64,000 nt of DNA from NCBI RefSeq assembly GCF_014773435.2, contig NZ_JACXAG020000004.1, positions 124,001 to 188,000 of the forward strand, in the 5' to 3' direction. Positions 34,294-46,884 of the stretch are shown piece after piece. This stretch comes from Polycladospora coralii (lineage in GTDB: Bacteria; Bacillota; Bacilli; Thermoactinomycetales; Thermoactinomycetaceae). The first letter of the stretch is position 1; each line of letters opens with the position of its first letter. Below the pieces are notes generated by a model. It saw only the letters and a list, made by a program, of their open reading frames with translations, was not told the DNA's origin and did not search any database. The translations under genes and the position numbers were made by a program.

Positions 34294-35673
34294 ATGTTGG
34301 AAAAAAGAGATAAAAAGAAGTGGTTAGGTTTTCTCCTGGTGCTTCTCTTGATTATGGGAAGTACAACTTCAGTATTTCATCAATTTACAAGCTTCCCTAA
34401 GGAAATGCGGCTTGTGAAAGGTCAGTTACAACAACTTGATTTATCGATGCCAGTATCTGCAACGGCTTCAGTTTCAAAACCTGATATTCTGCAAGTGAAT
34501 GGATCTACGCAATCATTAGTTCCGATTAATTTAAAGCATCCGTTAATGATTCAACCTCAAGCTATTGGTCAGACCTTTCTTACGCTAAAGTTATTTGGCA
34601 GTCTCCCCATCAAGCGTGTAAATGTGCAAGTATTACCCGATTTACAAGTGATTCCAGGTGGACAAACCATTGGCGTCAAACTGAAATCTTCAGGTGCACT
34701 GGTAGTGGGCCATCATCAAGTACAATCAAATCAATCTGTTCGGTCTCCTGCAGAAAAGGCAGATATTCGTAGAGGAGACTATTTAACTGAAATGAATGGT
34801 ATGAAGATTAAGCAAGTGAGTGATGTAGCACGAACCGTAAATGACGCTGGAAGAAAGCGTTTACCGATTCAGGTGACTTTAATGCGAGACGGAAAAGAAA
34901 AACAGGTAAACGTTCATCCAGTATATAACAGTCAAGAAGATGTGTATCAATTGGGTCTTTATATCAGAGATTCCGCAGCAGGTGTTGGAACGCTTACTTT
35001 TTATGAACCGCAGAAAAAAGCATATGGTGCTTTAGGGCATGTGATCACAGATGTAGATACCGGTCAAGCCATTTCTGTCGGTGATGGTCAAATTTTACAA
35101 TCGGATGTTACTTCGATAGAAAAAGGGAAATCAGGTGATCCTGGTGAAAAAAGAGCCATCTTTTTAAATGAAGATCAGGTAATGGGGAATATATCGAATA
35201 ACACCCAATTTGGTATTTTTGGTAAAATGAGCAATTTTCCGCAAGGTGGTATACAATCACAGCCGATGCCAGTGGGTCTGGCTGAACAAGTAGAAGAGGG
35301 ACCAGCACAAATTTATACCGTTGTAGAAGGACAAACGGTAAAAGCGTATGATATTGAGATTGTGCATACTCAAATACAAAAATCTCCTGCAACCAAAGGG
35401 CTCATTATTAAAGTGACAGATCCAGAGTTGTTAGCGAAAACAGGTGGGATTGTGCAAGGAATGAGCGGGAGTCCAATCATCCAAAACGGTAAACTAGTTG
35501 GTGCAGTTACACATGTATTTGTTAATGATCCCACTTCTGGGTATGGGACATTTATTGAATGGATGTTACAAGATGCTGGTGTATTAAATACTTCTGAAGC
35601 CGAGGGTTCCTTTTGGGAATCTTCTGCTTCGGAAATAGTTATAACCTGTACGCTTCCATCGTATCCTATTTAA
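34294..35673 (+). CDS. spoIVB: SpoIVB serine peptidase (signal for sigma-K activation)
   Basis: 459 residues from the ATG at 34294 after AGGAGAGTGGTG. An N-terminal membrane anchor (about 8-28), a beta domain, a PDZ domain (about 145-215, SPAEKADIRRGDYLTEMNGM) and the S55 peptidase domain. The catalytic His region is GALGHVITDVDTG and the Ser is in QGMSGSPIIQNGKLVGAVTHV. SpoIVB is made in the forespore under sigma-G and cleaves SpoIVFA so that sigma-K is activated. The family end (TFIEWMLQDAG) is followed here by an extra tail of about 30 residues ending LPSYPI. The next gene is a glycosyltransferase, not spo0A as in Bacillus. Confidence 0.95.
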   Translation: MLEKRDKKKWLGFLLVLLLIMGSTTSVFHQFTSFPKEMRLVKGQLQQLDLSMPVSATASVSKPDILQVNGSTQSLVPINLKHPLMIQPQAIGQTFLTLKLFGSLPIKRVNVQVLPDLQVIPGGQTIGVKLKSSGALVVGHHQVQSNQSVRSPAEKADIRRGDYLTEMNGMKIKQVSDVARTVNDAGRKRLPIQVTLMRDGKEKQVNVHPVYNSQEDVYQLGLYIRDSAAGVGTLTFYEPQKKAYGALGHVITDVDTGQAISVGDGQILQSDVTSIEKGKSGDPGEKRAIFLNEDQVMGNISNNTQFGIFGKMSNFPQGGIQSQPMPVGLAEQVEEGPAQIYTVVEGQTVKAYDIEIVHTQIQKSPATKGLIIKVTDPELLAKTGGIVQGMSGSPIIQNGKLVGAVTHVFVNDPTSGYGTFIEWMLQDAGVLNTSEAEGSFWESSASEIVITCTLPSYPI

Positions 35674-35705
35674 AAGAAGTTGAAATGGAGATGGGAGTTG
35701 GCTAT

Positions 35706-37451
35706 ATGAGAAAACATATTGTCGTGGCTAGCTTAATTCATGGAGAATCAGATTGTGTGCGTGAGTTTTTACTATCATTGATGGAACTTGAGCAGAACGA
35801 TTTAAAGGTAACCTTTTTGTTTATTGATGTGAGTGATTGTACAGAAGTGCGGCACTTGTTACAAGAGTTTCGAAAAAAAGAAGAACACTGTCATATTTAC
35901 ATGTACCCAGATTTGTCCCATCCAGAACGTCAATTAGAAAAACTCATCAATCACACCTTGCAATATGATTGCGAGGGTGCTTTATTTCTCGTATCTGACA
36001 TTCTTATGCACCCATTAACACTGACACATTTATTAAGTACAAATCAAGAAATCGTAGCAAGTATCGTATGGAAAGAGCGAGAAGGGATTAAACAACCCAA
36101 TATTGAAGCTAGTACAGTTGGAAAAGTTCCGCCGCTCAAACGAAAAGGTATTTATGAAGTTAATACAGTAGCAGATTGTATCTTTGTTAAACGGAGCGTG
36201 CTAGATCAAGGAATTCTGTTTACAACAGAAAACCAGACGATTGTTTATTCAAGCACAGCTAATCAAGTTGATTTACCCGTATTTGTAGATACAAATTACC
36301 CTTGCTACGCCCTAAAGACAAAGCAGGATCTGCAAGGTGTTTTAGAATATAAAAATGATTGCCGTGCAGATATGGTGCAAGATCCGGAAGAAATCACAAT
36401 TAGTCTCTGTATGATTGTACGAGATGAAGAAAGAACGTTGGAACGTTGCTTATCGTCTATTGAAGACATTGTAGATGAAATCATTATTGTCGATACAGGT
36501 TCTACTGATAAAACGATAGAAATTGCCAAAAAATTCACAGATCGCATTTATACATACCAATGGATTGATGACTTTGCAGATGCACGTAACTTTTCTTTCC
36601 AGTTCGCGACTAAGGAATATATTTTATGGTTAGATGCAGATGATTACTTAACAGAAGAAAATGTTGAAAAATTTAAACGACTTAAATATAGCTTGAATCG
36701 ATCGTATGATGCGGTTAGTATGATATATCGTTTAGATAATGATGCATTTACTTTTCGTAAGCATCGCTTGATTCGTCGCTCGCCACATTTGAGATGGAAG
36801 GGTTTTGTACATGAGTATTTAGAAGTCCACGGCAATTATTTGCATAGTGAGATTGAAGTACAGCACAAAAAAGCAAAGGAAATTACAGATCGTAACCTAC
36901 AAATTTATAATAAATATTTAAAAGAAGGGCGTCAGTTTACGGCACCCGATTATTATCATTATGCGAAGGAATTACGACAACATCAACTTTATGAAGAAGC
37001 TATCTATTACTTCCAAAAATATTTAAATACGAACCAAGGTTGGAAAGATGGAAACATTTATGCTTGTATTCGTATTTCTGAGTGTTATCAACTGATGTTT
37101 GAATTTGAGCGTGCACTTGAATTTGCCTTTCAAACGTTTGCGTATGGATTACCCGAACCAGAAGCTTGTTGTCGGATCGGCAACATCTTTATACGAGATC
37201 GTATATTCCCACGTGCAGCATTCTGGTTTGAGCGCGTAACTAAGATGGATCTAAATCACATCTTAGATAGTTATACAGAACAAAGCATCTGGAATTGGTA
37301 TCCTCACTTAAAATTATTTACCTGTTATGCTAGCATGAATGAAATGGATAAAGCGCAGTACCATATTACGACTGCTTATACTAAAAATCCAACAAACCCT
37401 GTTATTTTGAAAAATTTAGAAACATTTAAACGTGTGGTTTTACAAGTGTAA
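35706..37451 (+). CDS. Dual-module GT2-family glycosyltransferase with TPR-like C-terminus (copy A)
   Basis: 581 residues from the ATG at 35706, 8 nt after GGGAG. The first module (about 1-215) looks like a divergent GT-A fold, with VSDI where DxD is expected, so its activity is doubtful. The second module (about 224-400) is a clear GT2: ITISLCMIVRDEERTLERCL, IIIVDTGSTDKT, WIDDFADARNFSF and LWLDADDYL with the DxD. The C-terminal 180 residues are TPR-like helical repeats. It resembles the SunS-like GT2-TPR enzymes that glycosylate peptides. It lies 32 bases after spoIVB and directly upstream of a collagen-like gene. Its C-terminal two-thirds are homologous to the enzyme at 41372-43201. Confidence 0.8.
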   Translation: MRKHIVVASLIHGESDCVREFLLSLMELEQNDLKVTFLFIDVSDCTEVRHLLQEFRKKEEHCHIYMYPDLSHPERQLEKLINHTLQYDCEGALFLVSDILMHPLTLTHLLSTNQEIVASIVWKEREGIKQPNIEASTVGKVPPLKRKGIYEVNTVADCIFVKRSVLDQGILFTTENQTIVYSSTANQVDLPVFVDTNYPCYALKTKQDLQGVLEYKNDCRADMVQDPEEITISLCMIVRDEERTLERCLSSIEDIVDEIIIVDTGSTDKTIEIAKKFTDRIYTYQWIDDFADARNFSFQFATKEYILWLDADDYLTEENVEKFKRLKYSLNRSYDAVSMIYRLDNDAFTFRKHRLIRRSPHLRWKGFVHEYLEVHGNYLHSEIEVQHKKAKEITDRNLQIYNKYLKEGRQFTAPDYYHYAKELRQHQLYEEAIYYFQKYLNTNQGWKDGNIYACIRISECYQLMFEFERALEFAFQTFAYGLPEPEACCRIGNIFIRDRIFPRAAFWFERVTKMDLNHILDSYTEQSIWNWYPHLKLFTCYASMNEMDKAQYHITTAYTKNPTNPVILKNLETFKRVVLQV

Positions 37452-37470
37452 TGGAACAAACGAATATTTT

Positions 37471-37497
37471 GACCCTCTAGGTTGAGAGGGTCTTTTT
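37471..37497 (+). terminator. Terminator after glycosyltransferase A
   Basis: GACCCTCT (37471-37478) pairs with AGAGGGTC (37485-37492), followed by TTTTTATTTTG. It ends the spoIVB-glycosyltransferase unit before the collagen-like gene. Confidence 0.85.
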
Positions 37498-37508
37498 ATT
37501 TTGTGTGG

Positions 37509-37535
37509 ACAAATTGAAAATTAGGCCATATATGA
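37509..37535 (+). promoter_or_regulatory. Possible sigma-K promoter of the collagen-like gene
   Basis: AC (37509-37510), 16 bases, then CATATATGA (37527-37535), one mismatch from the sigma-K -10 CATANNNTA. It lies about 115 bases before the gene. Sigma-K drives exosporium collagen-like genes in other species. The match is short and may be chance. Confidence 0.3.
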
Positions 37536-37650
37536 ATAGATATAGATGGAAATCGTTTGAGCGTCATTGGGTATAGCTTTAAGAAAAAATTGTTGATTAC
37601 AATCTCATGAGATGGGTTCATTAGATAAAAAAACTTAAGATTAAACATAG

Positions 37651-41322
<3,672 letters not shown>

Positions 41323-41324
41323 AC

Positions 41325-41362
41325 AACAAAAGGTCTGAATCCGAGGATTCAGACCTTTTGTT
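41325..41362. terminator. Bidirectional terminator between the collagen-like gene and glycosyltransferase B
   Basis: A near-perfect stem of about 17 bp (41325-41342 with 41345-41362) with A/T-rich feet between the convergent stops at 41322 and 41372. Confidence 0.9.
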
Positions 41363-41371
41363 ATCTTATTC

Positions 41372-43201
41372 CTACGTATTTTGCAAATCAAGTTGTTTTT
41401 CAAAATACGCTTTATTGTGTAATACGCTCGGGTCTTTGGGGCGATATTGCCGTGCTTGCTCATTATGTTCATATGCTTTTTTGAAATCACGAATATGATC
41501 ATAACAGACACACAGCTGAATATGTGGTAGCCAAGTATAGCAATCCATGTTGACAAAACCGGTATCAGGGGGCTCAAGTTGTGTAGCTGCTGTGAACCAG
41601 TAGATCGCACTTTCATACTGATCTTTGTTCATAAAGTAGTAACCGAGGCGACAACAAATTTCCCCACGCGGAGGTGCGTAGTGAAAGGAATGAAATAAAT
41701 AAGAAACCCCTTCGTCTGCGCGATCTAATGCTTGATAACAGTCATAGATGTATCCACAGGCGGAAAGCGTATCTTCTACCCATCCTGCTCGCTCGGTAAT
41801 AAAACATTGATAAATTTCGATCGCTTCTTCGAATTTTTGATGTTCTCTTAATTCATTACCGTAGTAATACTGATCGCGCGGAGAAAGTGTTTGACCATTT
41901 TGAATTTGTTTTTCATAGATGCGGAGATTGCGATCAGAGTCATGTTCTACACTAGAATGGCGTACCGCTACATCGCTTTGCAAGATATGACCGCCTACTT
42001 CGAGATATTCATGTACAACGCCGTGCCAGCGATAACCATTTAAACGCTTGACTAGACGGTGTCTTCGAACACTAAAGCTGACATTGCCGTCATCATCATA
42101 ACTTAGTTCGTAAGGCATAGAGACAGCATCAACGGATAAATCGAGTTGCTTTCTTAATTGTCTAAACCGCATGCGATTTTCAGCGGTAAAATAATCATCT
42201 GCATCTAACCACAAGATGTACTCACAGCGGGCCTGATCGAAGGCATAATTGCGCGCAGCAGCAAAATCATCAATCCATTCAAAATCAAAAATACGTTCAG
42301 TGTAGTATTGTGCAATCTCTTTTGTACGATCTGTTGAACCCGTATCGATAATGTTGATTTCATCCACTAATTCATGAATACTATCTAAACACCGGCCTAG
42401 TACTTCTTCTTCATTCTTCACAATGAGACAGAGACTAATGGTGATGGGGCTAACTAACTGAAAACGGTCGTCAGCACGATTACCCCATTTTTGTTGAAAT
42501 AATTGCTGATTTCGTTGTAGCGTTTGGGCTAGGGTTTCCCTACCCAGTTGGCTAAAGGTGGTATTTCCTTCATGGTGAATAAAAACATCAAGGGCTACGA
42601 ATAAGGAATATCCTTTTTCTACGACTCGCCAGCAAAAATCGTCATCTTCATAGGTTCCAATACCAAACTGTTCGTCAAAAAAACCAACTTCTGAAATAAC
42701 TTCTTTACGAACTAACATACAAATCCCTGTAAGTCGTTTTACTTCTCGTACTAATCCCCGATTTTGAGCGCTATGCGATCGTGCAAAATGATCTAGATCT
42801 GTTAACTCTCTATAAGAAGCTGGAATGGATTGGAAAGGACCACTTACATGATTGCTCATAGGTCCAACAATGCCAGCATGTGGATGACGCTCGAAAACGT
42901 CAAGCATATAATGTAACCACTGGGGTGTAACGACCGTATCATTGTTGAGAAAAAGTAAGTAATCCCCAGTGGCTTGTTGGATTCCTTGATTACATCCTTT
43001 GGGAAAGCCTTCGTTTTGATCATTGTAAATCACATTTAAATCCGATTGCTTGTTTAAGTAAGCACGTGTTTGATCGGTTGAACCATTATCAACGATGATG
43101 ATTTCAATCGGTTCGGGCGTATGGGCACGAATACCATCTAAACACCGCTTGGTTTGTTCGTATTCATTATGCGTTAGGATGATAATACTCGTCTTTTTCA
43201 C
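41372..43201 (-). CDS. Dual-module GT2 glycosyltransferase with TPR-like C-terminus (copy B)
   Basis: 609 residues from the GTG at 43201, 8 nt after GGGAGG; the longer frame precedes the ribosome site. The first GT2 module (about 1-245) is canonical, with TSIIILTHNEYEQTKRCL, IIIVDNGSTDQT, NEGFPKGCNQGIQQATGDYLLFLNNDTVV, and a rhamnosyltransferase-like ERHPHAGIVGPMSNHV. The second GT2 module (about 250-425) has ISLCLIVKNEEEVLGRCL, IIDTGSTDRT and LWLDADDYF. TPR-like helices follow (about 430-609). The second module and C-terminus are homologous to copy A. It may build a two-sugar chain on the neighbouring collagen-like protein (inference). Confidence 0.85.
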   Translation of the reverse strand: MKKTSIIILTHNEYEQTKRCLDGIRAHTPEPIEIIIVDNGSTDQTRAYLNKQSDLNVIYNDQNEGFPKGCNQGIQQATGDYLLFLNNDTVVTPQWLHYMLDVFERHPHAGIVGPMSNHVSGPFQSIPASYRELTDLDHFARSHSAQNRGLVREVKRLTGICMLVRKEVISEVGFFDEQFGIGTYEDDDFCWRVVEKGYSLFVALDVFIHHEGNTTFSQLGRETLAQTLQRNQQLFQQKWGNRADDRFQLVSPITISLCLIVKNEEEVLGRCLDSIHELVDEINIIDTGSTDRTKEIAQYYTERIFDFEWIDDFAAARNYAFDQARCEYILWLDADDYFTAENRMRFRQLRKQLDLSVDAVSMPYELSYDDDGNVSFSVRRHRLVKRLNGYRWHGVVHEYLEVGGHILQSDVAVRHSSVEHDSDRNLRIYEKQIQNGQTLSPRDQYYYGNELREHQKFEEAIEIYQCFITERAGWVEDTLSACGYIYDCYQALDRADEGVSYLFHSFHYAPPRGEICCRLGYYFMNKDQYESAIYWFTAATQLEPPDTGFVNMDCYTWLPHIQLCVCYDHIRDFKKAYEHNEQARQYRPKDPSVLHNKAYFEKQLDLQNT

Positions 43202-43340
43202 GTCATCTACCTCCCTACTTGATATATAGTGCAAGCGGGAGAAAAGAATGATTCGTTTTCCTTTTTTGTTAGAGAGGGGAGAGATGGGAAATTGCGATTG
43301 GTAAGATGGAATTGACGTTAGTAAAGGAGCAGTACGATGT
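43202..43340. other. Promoter region of glycosyltransferase B
   Basis: About 140 bases with no gene. It should hold the promoter of copy B on the minus strand; I see no clear sigma-A or sigma-K pair. Confidence 0.3.
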
Positions 43341-43377
43341 AAAAATGTCCACGACCACCAGAGGGTGATTGTGGACC
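43341..43377 (-). terminator. Terminator of the cytochrome P450 gene
   Basis: A 12-bp stem with two non-Watson-Crick positions (43348-43359 with 43364-43375, 4-nt loop), followed on the minus strand by ATTTTTAC. It comes just after the P450 stop. Confidence 0.7.
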
Positions 43378-43389
43378 ACGGCGGGTCAT

Positions 43390-44610
43390 TTAATCAAATA
43401 AAGATACGGGTAGCGCTACAAGTCCGCGTAACCCCATCGAAGGACGCCACTTGATTTCCGCATTTTGATTGAACGTAAGGTTTGGAAAACGCTTCAGTAA
43501 GGCAGAAATGGCAATTTGTCCTTCTAGACGAGCGAGGGGAGCACCGAGACAAGTGTGAATCCCGTAACCAAATGCGAGATGTTTGTTTGGTGTTCGCGTA
43601 ATATCTAAGCGATTGGGTTGATAAAAGATTTCAGGATCATAGTTTGCGCTTGCAATCGCTAAGACAATCAAGTCACCTTGTTTGAACTGTTTCTCTCCCC
43701 ACATCATATCTTCTTTCACCCATCTTTGCTCCGTCACTTGAACTGGATTGGTATAGCGGAGAAGTTCTTCAATCGTCGATTGTATAATTTCGGGGTGTTG
43801 CTTTAAACGATCAAGTTGCTCTGGATGTTGTAAAAGGGCTAATATCCCGTTCCCAATTAAGTTTACAGTCGTTTCGTGCCCCGCAATGATGAGTAAAAAG
43901 ATGGTGGAATATAGTTCTTCTTCTGAAAGTTTTTCACCTTCGGCTTCTGCCTGGACAAGTGCAGAGATTAAATCATGCGTAGGTTTTGATCTGCGCTCGG
44001 CAATTAAATCATCGATATAAGATGTAAAAGCTTGAATGCTGGCATTCATTTTTTGTAATCCATCGGGATCAGAGGGGGTGTCGATGAGTGCTTTTGACCA
44101 AGAACGGAACTGACTGCGATCTTGCTCAGGGATACCAAGCATTTCTGAAATCACGGTAATGGGTAATAAATATGCATAATCCGCAATCAGTTCACATGTT
44201 TTCTGTTGTGCCATGCGATCCAGCAGGTTTTGTGTTATCTCTTCTATGCGAAAACGTAAATTTTCAACCATGCGTGGTGTGAATGCTTGATGAACGAGTA
44301 GTCGTAGACGAGTATGGTCTGGAGGATCGTGATTGAGCATGCTGTTAGAGAAAGATTCAAACTGATCGATCTGGACAAATTTTTTCATTTCTGCTTCTGA
44401 CATGACTTGGCGATAATCGGTCGTTAGCCTAGCATCTTTCAGAAGTTGGAGGCAGTCGTTATAGCGTGTAATCAGCCAGGCAGGGGCTTTTTGATCAAAA
44501 AACTCAAAGGTAAAAGCATGTACAGGGTCCGATGTTCTTAGTTTCTCATATACAGCATACGGATTTTTTTGGTACTCAGGTGATTGGAAATCAAAAGCAA
44601 GCTTTGGCAT
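43390..44610 (-). CDS. Cytochrome P450 (CYP107-like bacterial type)
   Basis: 406 residues from the ATG at 44610, 6 nt after AGGAGG. The oxygen-binding I-helix motif is AGHETT (about 240-245), the K-helix ExxR is ELLR (in IEELLRYTNP), and the heme-Cys loop is FGYGIHTCLGAPLAR (about 340-354). It is a soluble class I enzyme that needs separate ferredoxin or flavodoxin partners, none of which is adjacent. CYP107 relatives hydroxylate macrolides, fatty acids or steroids. Substrate unknown. Confidence 0.92.
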   Translation of the reverse strand: MPKLAFDFQSPEYQKNPYAVYEKLRTSDPVHAFTFEFFDQKAPAWLITRYNDCLQLLKDARLTTDYRQVMSEAEMKKFVQIDQFESFSNSMLNHDPPDHTRLRLLVHQAFTPRMVENLRFRIEEITQNLLDRMAQQKTCELIADYAYLLPITVISEMLGIPEQDRSQFRSWSKALIDTPSDPDGLQKMNASIQAFTSYIDDLIAERRSKPTHDLISALVQAEAEGEKLSEEELYSTIFLLIIAGHETTVNLIGNGILALLQHPEQLDRLKQHPEIIQSTIEELLRYTNPVQVTEQRWVKEDMMWGEKQFKQGDLIVLAIASANYDPEIFYQPNRLDITRTPNKHLAFGYGIHTCLGAPLARLEGQIAISALLKRFPNLTFNQNAEIKWRPSMGLRGLVALPVSLFD

Positions 44611-44989
44611 AACCATCCTCCTTGACCCATTATATCTGTCTATTTAACCGTATCATATTCGCAATTTAATGAAAAGTATAGAATGCGGTTTGTATCATAC
44701 TAAGGAGAACCTTTTGACTTTGTATCAAAAATAAATGTAGTGAGTGTGAAATGATTGATTTCTGTCAAGCGATAAATTAAAGTAAACAGCTGGTGTGCTA
44801 CTACAGCTAATTAAAACCCTATTTATGGAAGTAGAGATGGATATAATACATCCATAATAAATTATAAAATATAGTAGGGTTTGTCATTCATATAAATAAC
44901 GTCTAATTCCACTTGCTATTATAGCGTAAATTCGATTTATGTGAATCATATATGACTATACATAATGACATATATATATACCTTACAAT
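44611..44989. other. Region upstream of the P450 gene with GTATCA repeats
   Basis: About 380 AT-rich bases with no gene. On the minus strand a TATAAT (44629-44634) lies just before the P450 ribosome site. GTATCA occurs three times, near 44653, 44692 and 44722; the second forms the palindrome GTATCATAC. They may be operator half-sites. Nothing else is recognised up to the insertion-sequence remnant. Confidence 0.35.
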
Positions 44990-45151
44990 TTAGATGTTGA
45001 TTATTTTTTTCACGACAGCAGAAGGGAAGTTCTCATCAGAGAACTTTTTAAAGATCTTACTCGTTGCCTTATTGACCTCTGGATGCAAAAGAAGCCAGTT
45101 AGCGAACTCTGTGTTAATCTCGGTCATTCGTTGATACAACTGTTGTTTCAT
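44990..45151 (-). pseudogene. Truncated TnpB of an IS200/IS605-type element
   Basis: A 53-codon minus-strand frame from the ATG at 45151. It begins MKQQLYQRMTEINTEF and continues with NWLLLHPEVNKATSKIFKKFSDENFPSA, the N-terminal stretch found in IS605-family OrfB/TnpB proteins. It ends at a stop after a short run of Lys and Ile; the RuvC nuclease part of about 300 residues is missing. It lies directly downstream of the tnpA remnant. Confidence 0.6.
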
Positions 45152-45169
45152 TTGAGTGGGTTTAAGTGT

Positions 45170-45409
45170 TCACCCCCTTGTTTTCTGTGCTTCGACATAA
45201 CTTTTAATGGTGTCACTGGATACATTTCCTGCTGTGCTAACAAAGAAAAAATGTGTCCAAAGGCTTTGCAGATGCAACAAATGTTTAAATTCTTGTCTTA
45301 AGGGTCTCGAAGTCACTCCTTTCATTCTTGCCATAATATCTGATGGAGAATCAGCGGGTAGACAGTTCAAGAACAAATGACAATGATCGGGCATTACTTC
45401 CGTGGACAT
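45170..45409 (-). pseudogene. IS200/IS605 TnpA (Y1 HUH transposase) fragment
   Basis: 79 codons matching the C-terminal part of TnpA: EVMPDHCHLFL (HUH region), SPSDIMARMKGVTSRPLRQEF, LWTHFFFVSTAGNVSSDTIKSYVEAQ with the catalytic Tyr. The N-terminal half (about 60 residues) is missing; the bases upstream are out of frame. With the tnpB fragment it forms a dead remnant of one element, transcribed leftward. Confidence 0.75.
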
Positions 45410-45431
45410 GCTGCTTTTTGTCAGTCATGAG

Positions 45432-45454
45432 AAACCCACCATCTTGGTGGGTTT
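45432..45454. terminator. Hairpin at the end of the GAP/merR operon
   Basis: AAACCCACCA (45432-45441) pairs perfectly with TGGTGGGTTT (45445-45454), 3-nt loop. It follows the minus-strand stop at 45461. It may be a terminator, or the subterminal hairpin of the IS200-type remnant. Confidence 0.5.
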
Positions 45455-45460
45455 TCAAGT

Positions 45461-46117
45461 TTATAGATAATCAAGCGTGTTAAAAATCAAGATTAATCCA
45501 ACGATGCACATGATCCAGGATAATGCAGAATCTGATCCGGTTGTTAAACGGATGCGAAGCTTATTCAGGCTACTGGTCACCCATGTTCCGAATACTTTGT
45601 AGCTGAAAAAGATCAAGATCGCAGGGAGAATCATGATGATGTTATAGATGATGAGAATGGGGAGCCATTGATAATAGGGAAGTTGATTGGTAGTCAACAA
45701 TCCGACAGCGGCAAAGTAGGGAAGAGCTGTTCCAGCCTCGATAAGAAAAGTGGTCACGCCGATTAGGACAACAGAGATAATACTTTGAGTTTTAGGGATG
45801 GGGACACGATTCTTTTGATTCTTAGGCAGGAAAAAGCTTGCCACGAACAGAATGACGCCGATGCTGAAAATTCCCTGGCTGACAACCCTATTCTGGAACA
45901 GGTTCGAAAAGGCATCCATTACGTACCCTAGGCCAAGCATCAAAATAACACCGAGGGAAAAATATAGGATGACAACGGTAGAGAGGTAGGCAAACAATCG
46001 TGAGGTCATATTCTTATTATCCTTCAAAATGAGTAGAAGGGTGACGCCAATAATGGTTGGACTTAACGTGTCCAACAGGGCTAAACCGCCTAGATAGAGT
46101 AATAGCTCAGTTCCCAT
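45461..46117 (-). CDS. GAP-family (Sap-like) six-TM membrane protein
   Basis: 218 residues from the ATG at 46117, 5 nt after GGAGGA. Six hydrophobic segments, with the start GTELLLYLGGLALLDTLSPTIIGVTLLLILKD and the Pro-rich middle segment as in GAP/Sap proteins, a LysE/CcdA-related transporter type known in actinobacteria for surface-lipid export. Preceded by merR with 21 bases between. As the last gene of an operon headed by a transcription activator, it may be the efflux component. Substrate unknown. Confidence 0.7.
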   Translation of the reverse strand: MGTELLLYLGGLALLDTLSPTIIGVTLLLILKDNKNMTSRLFAYLSTVVILYFSLGVILMLGLGYVMDAFSNLFQNRVVSQGIFSIGVILFVASFFLPKNQKNRVPIPKTQSIISVVLIGVTTFLIEAGTALPYFAAVGLLTTNQLPYYQWLPILIIYNIIMILPAILIFFSYKVFGTWVTSSLNKLRIRLTTGSDSALSWIMCIVGLILIFNTLDYL

Positions 46118-46138
46118 GTGTTCCTCCAATGCTTGAGA

Positions 46139-46876
46139 TTAAGCATTCTTCGCCATGTAATGGATATAGGCGTTATTCATGAAATCAAGGACTTCTTGAT
46201 CAATGGGGTATAAGTTGTGCTTCCTGGATTCTTCTGGAGACATTCGGATATCCCAAAGTTTGTCTAAGAAGGCATCCTCGTCACCAAAGTTCTCAGCTCT
46301 TTTTTCGTCCATACGTTTGATGATATTTTGAATTCGGGGGTCACTATATTTAAGGTGGATGTACTTCTTCAATTGTCCTACTAAGGCAATCCATTCGAGG
46401 GAGTCTGGATCGCTACTGGTCATATTCGGCAAACGATCGAGAACTTCGTAATTCTTTATATCTAATTCATTCTGTTTATACGTGAGTACTTTCTTTGAAT
46501 CCCTCGTATATAGGCTCATGATTTTTTGAATTCGGAACGCTTCTCCCTCGATGGCGATGCCGTTAATCAGCTCTCTGAGGTTATCTTCGATCTTGGAAAG
46601 TCGGTCTTTCTCTGCCATTACGTAGGATAGCTGCTTCATTAAGCTAATCGACCAGTCCCATTCTTCAGATTCCAACATGATTTTAATTTCACTAAGTTGG
46701 AAGCCGATTGTTTTCAGGAATTGAATCTGCTGAAGCTTTTGAAATTCCGTATTTGAATATAACCTATGGCCCCCTTGGGTCTTCGATGCAGGTTTTAATA
46801 ATTCAATCTTGTCATAATACCTTAAGGTCCTAACGGATACGCCACTCATTTTTTTAATTTCATTGATATGTAGCAA
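46139..46876 (-). CDS. MerR-family transcriptional regulator
   Basis: 245 residues, TTG start after TAGGAATTGCC. The N-terminal winged helix is canonical: EIKKMSGVSVRTLRYYDKIELLKPASKTQGGHRLYSNTEFQKLQQIQFLKTIGFQLSEIK (about 6-65, in pieces). A coiled-coil dimerisation helix follows (about 75-120). The remaining 125 residues resemble the TipAS-type effector domain (PEESRKHNLYPIDQEVLDFM). It presumably senses an organic ligand, such as an antibiotic or peptide, and activates the two divergent promoters at 47050-47139. Confidence 0.85.
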   Translation of the reverse strand: MLHINEIKKMSGVSVRTLRYYDKIELLKPASKTQGGHRLYSNTEFQKLQQIQFLKTIGFQLSEIKIMLESEEWDWSISLMKQLSYVMAEKDRLSKIEDNLRELINGIAIEGEAFRIQKIMSLYTRDSKKVLTYKQNELDIKNYEVLDRLPNMTSSDPDSLEWIALVGQLKKYIHLKYSDPRIQNIIKRMDEKRAENFGDEDAFLDKLWDIRMSPEESRKHNLYPIDQEVLDFMNNAYIHYMAKNA

Positions 46877-46884
46877 GGCAATTC

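Noticed and set aside
43390-44610. P450 as part of a natural-product cluster with the glycosyltransferases
   Set aside because: No synthase, carrier protein or ferredoxin is present, and terminators separate the genes. The glycosyltransferases fit the collagen-like protein better.
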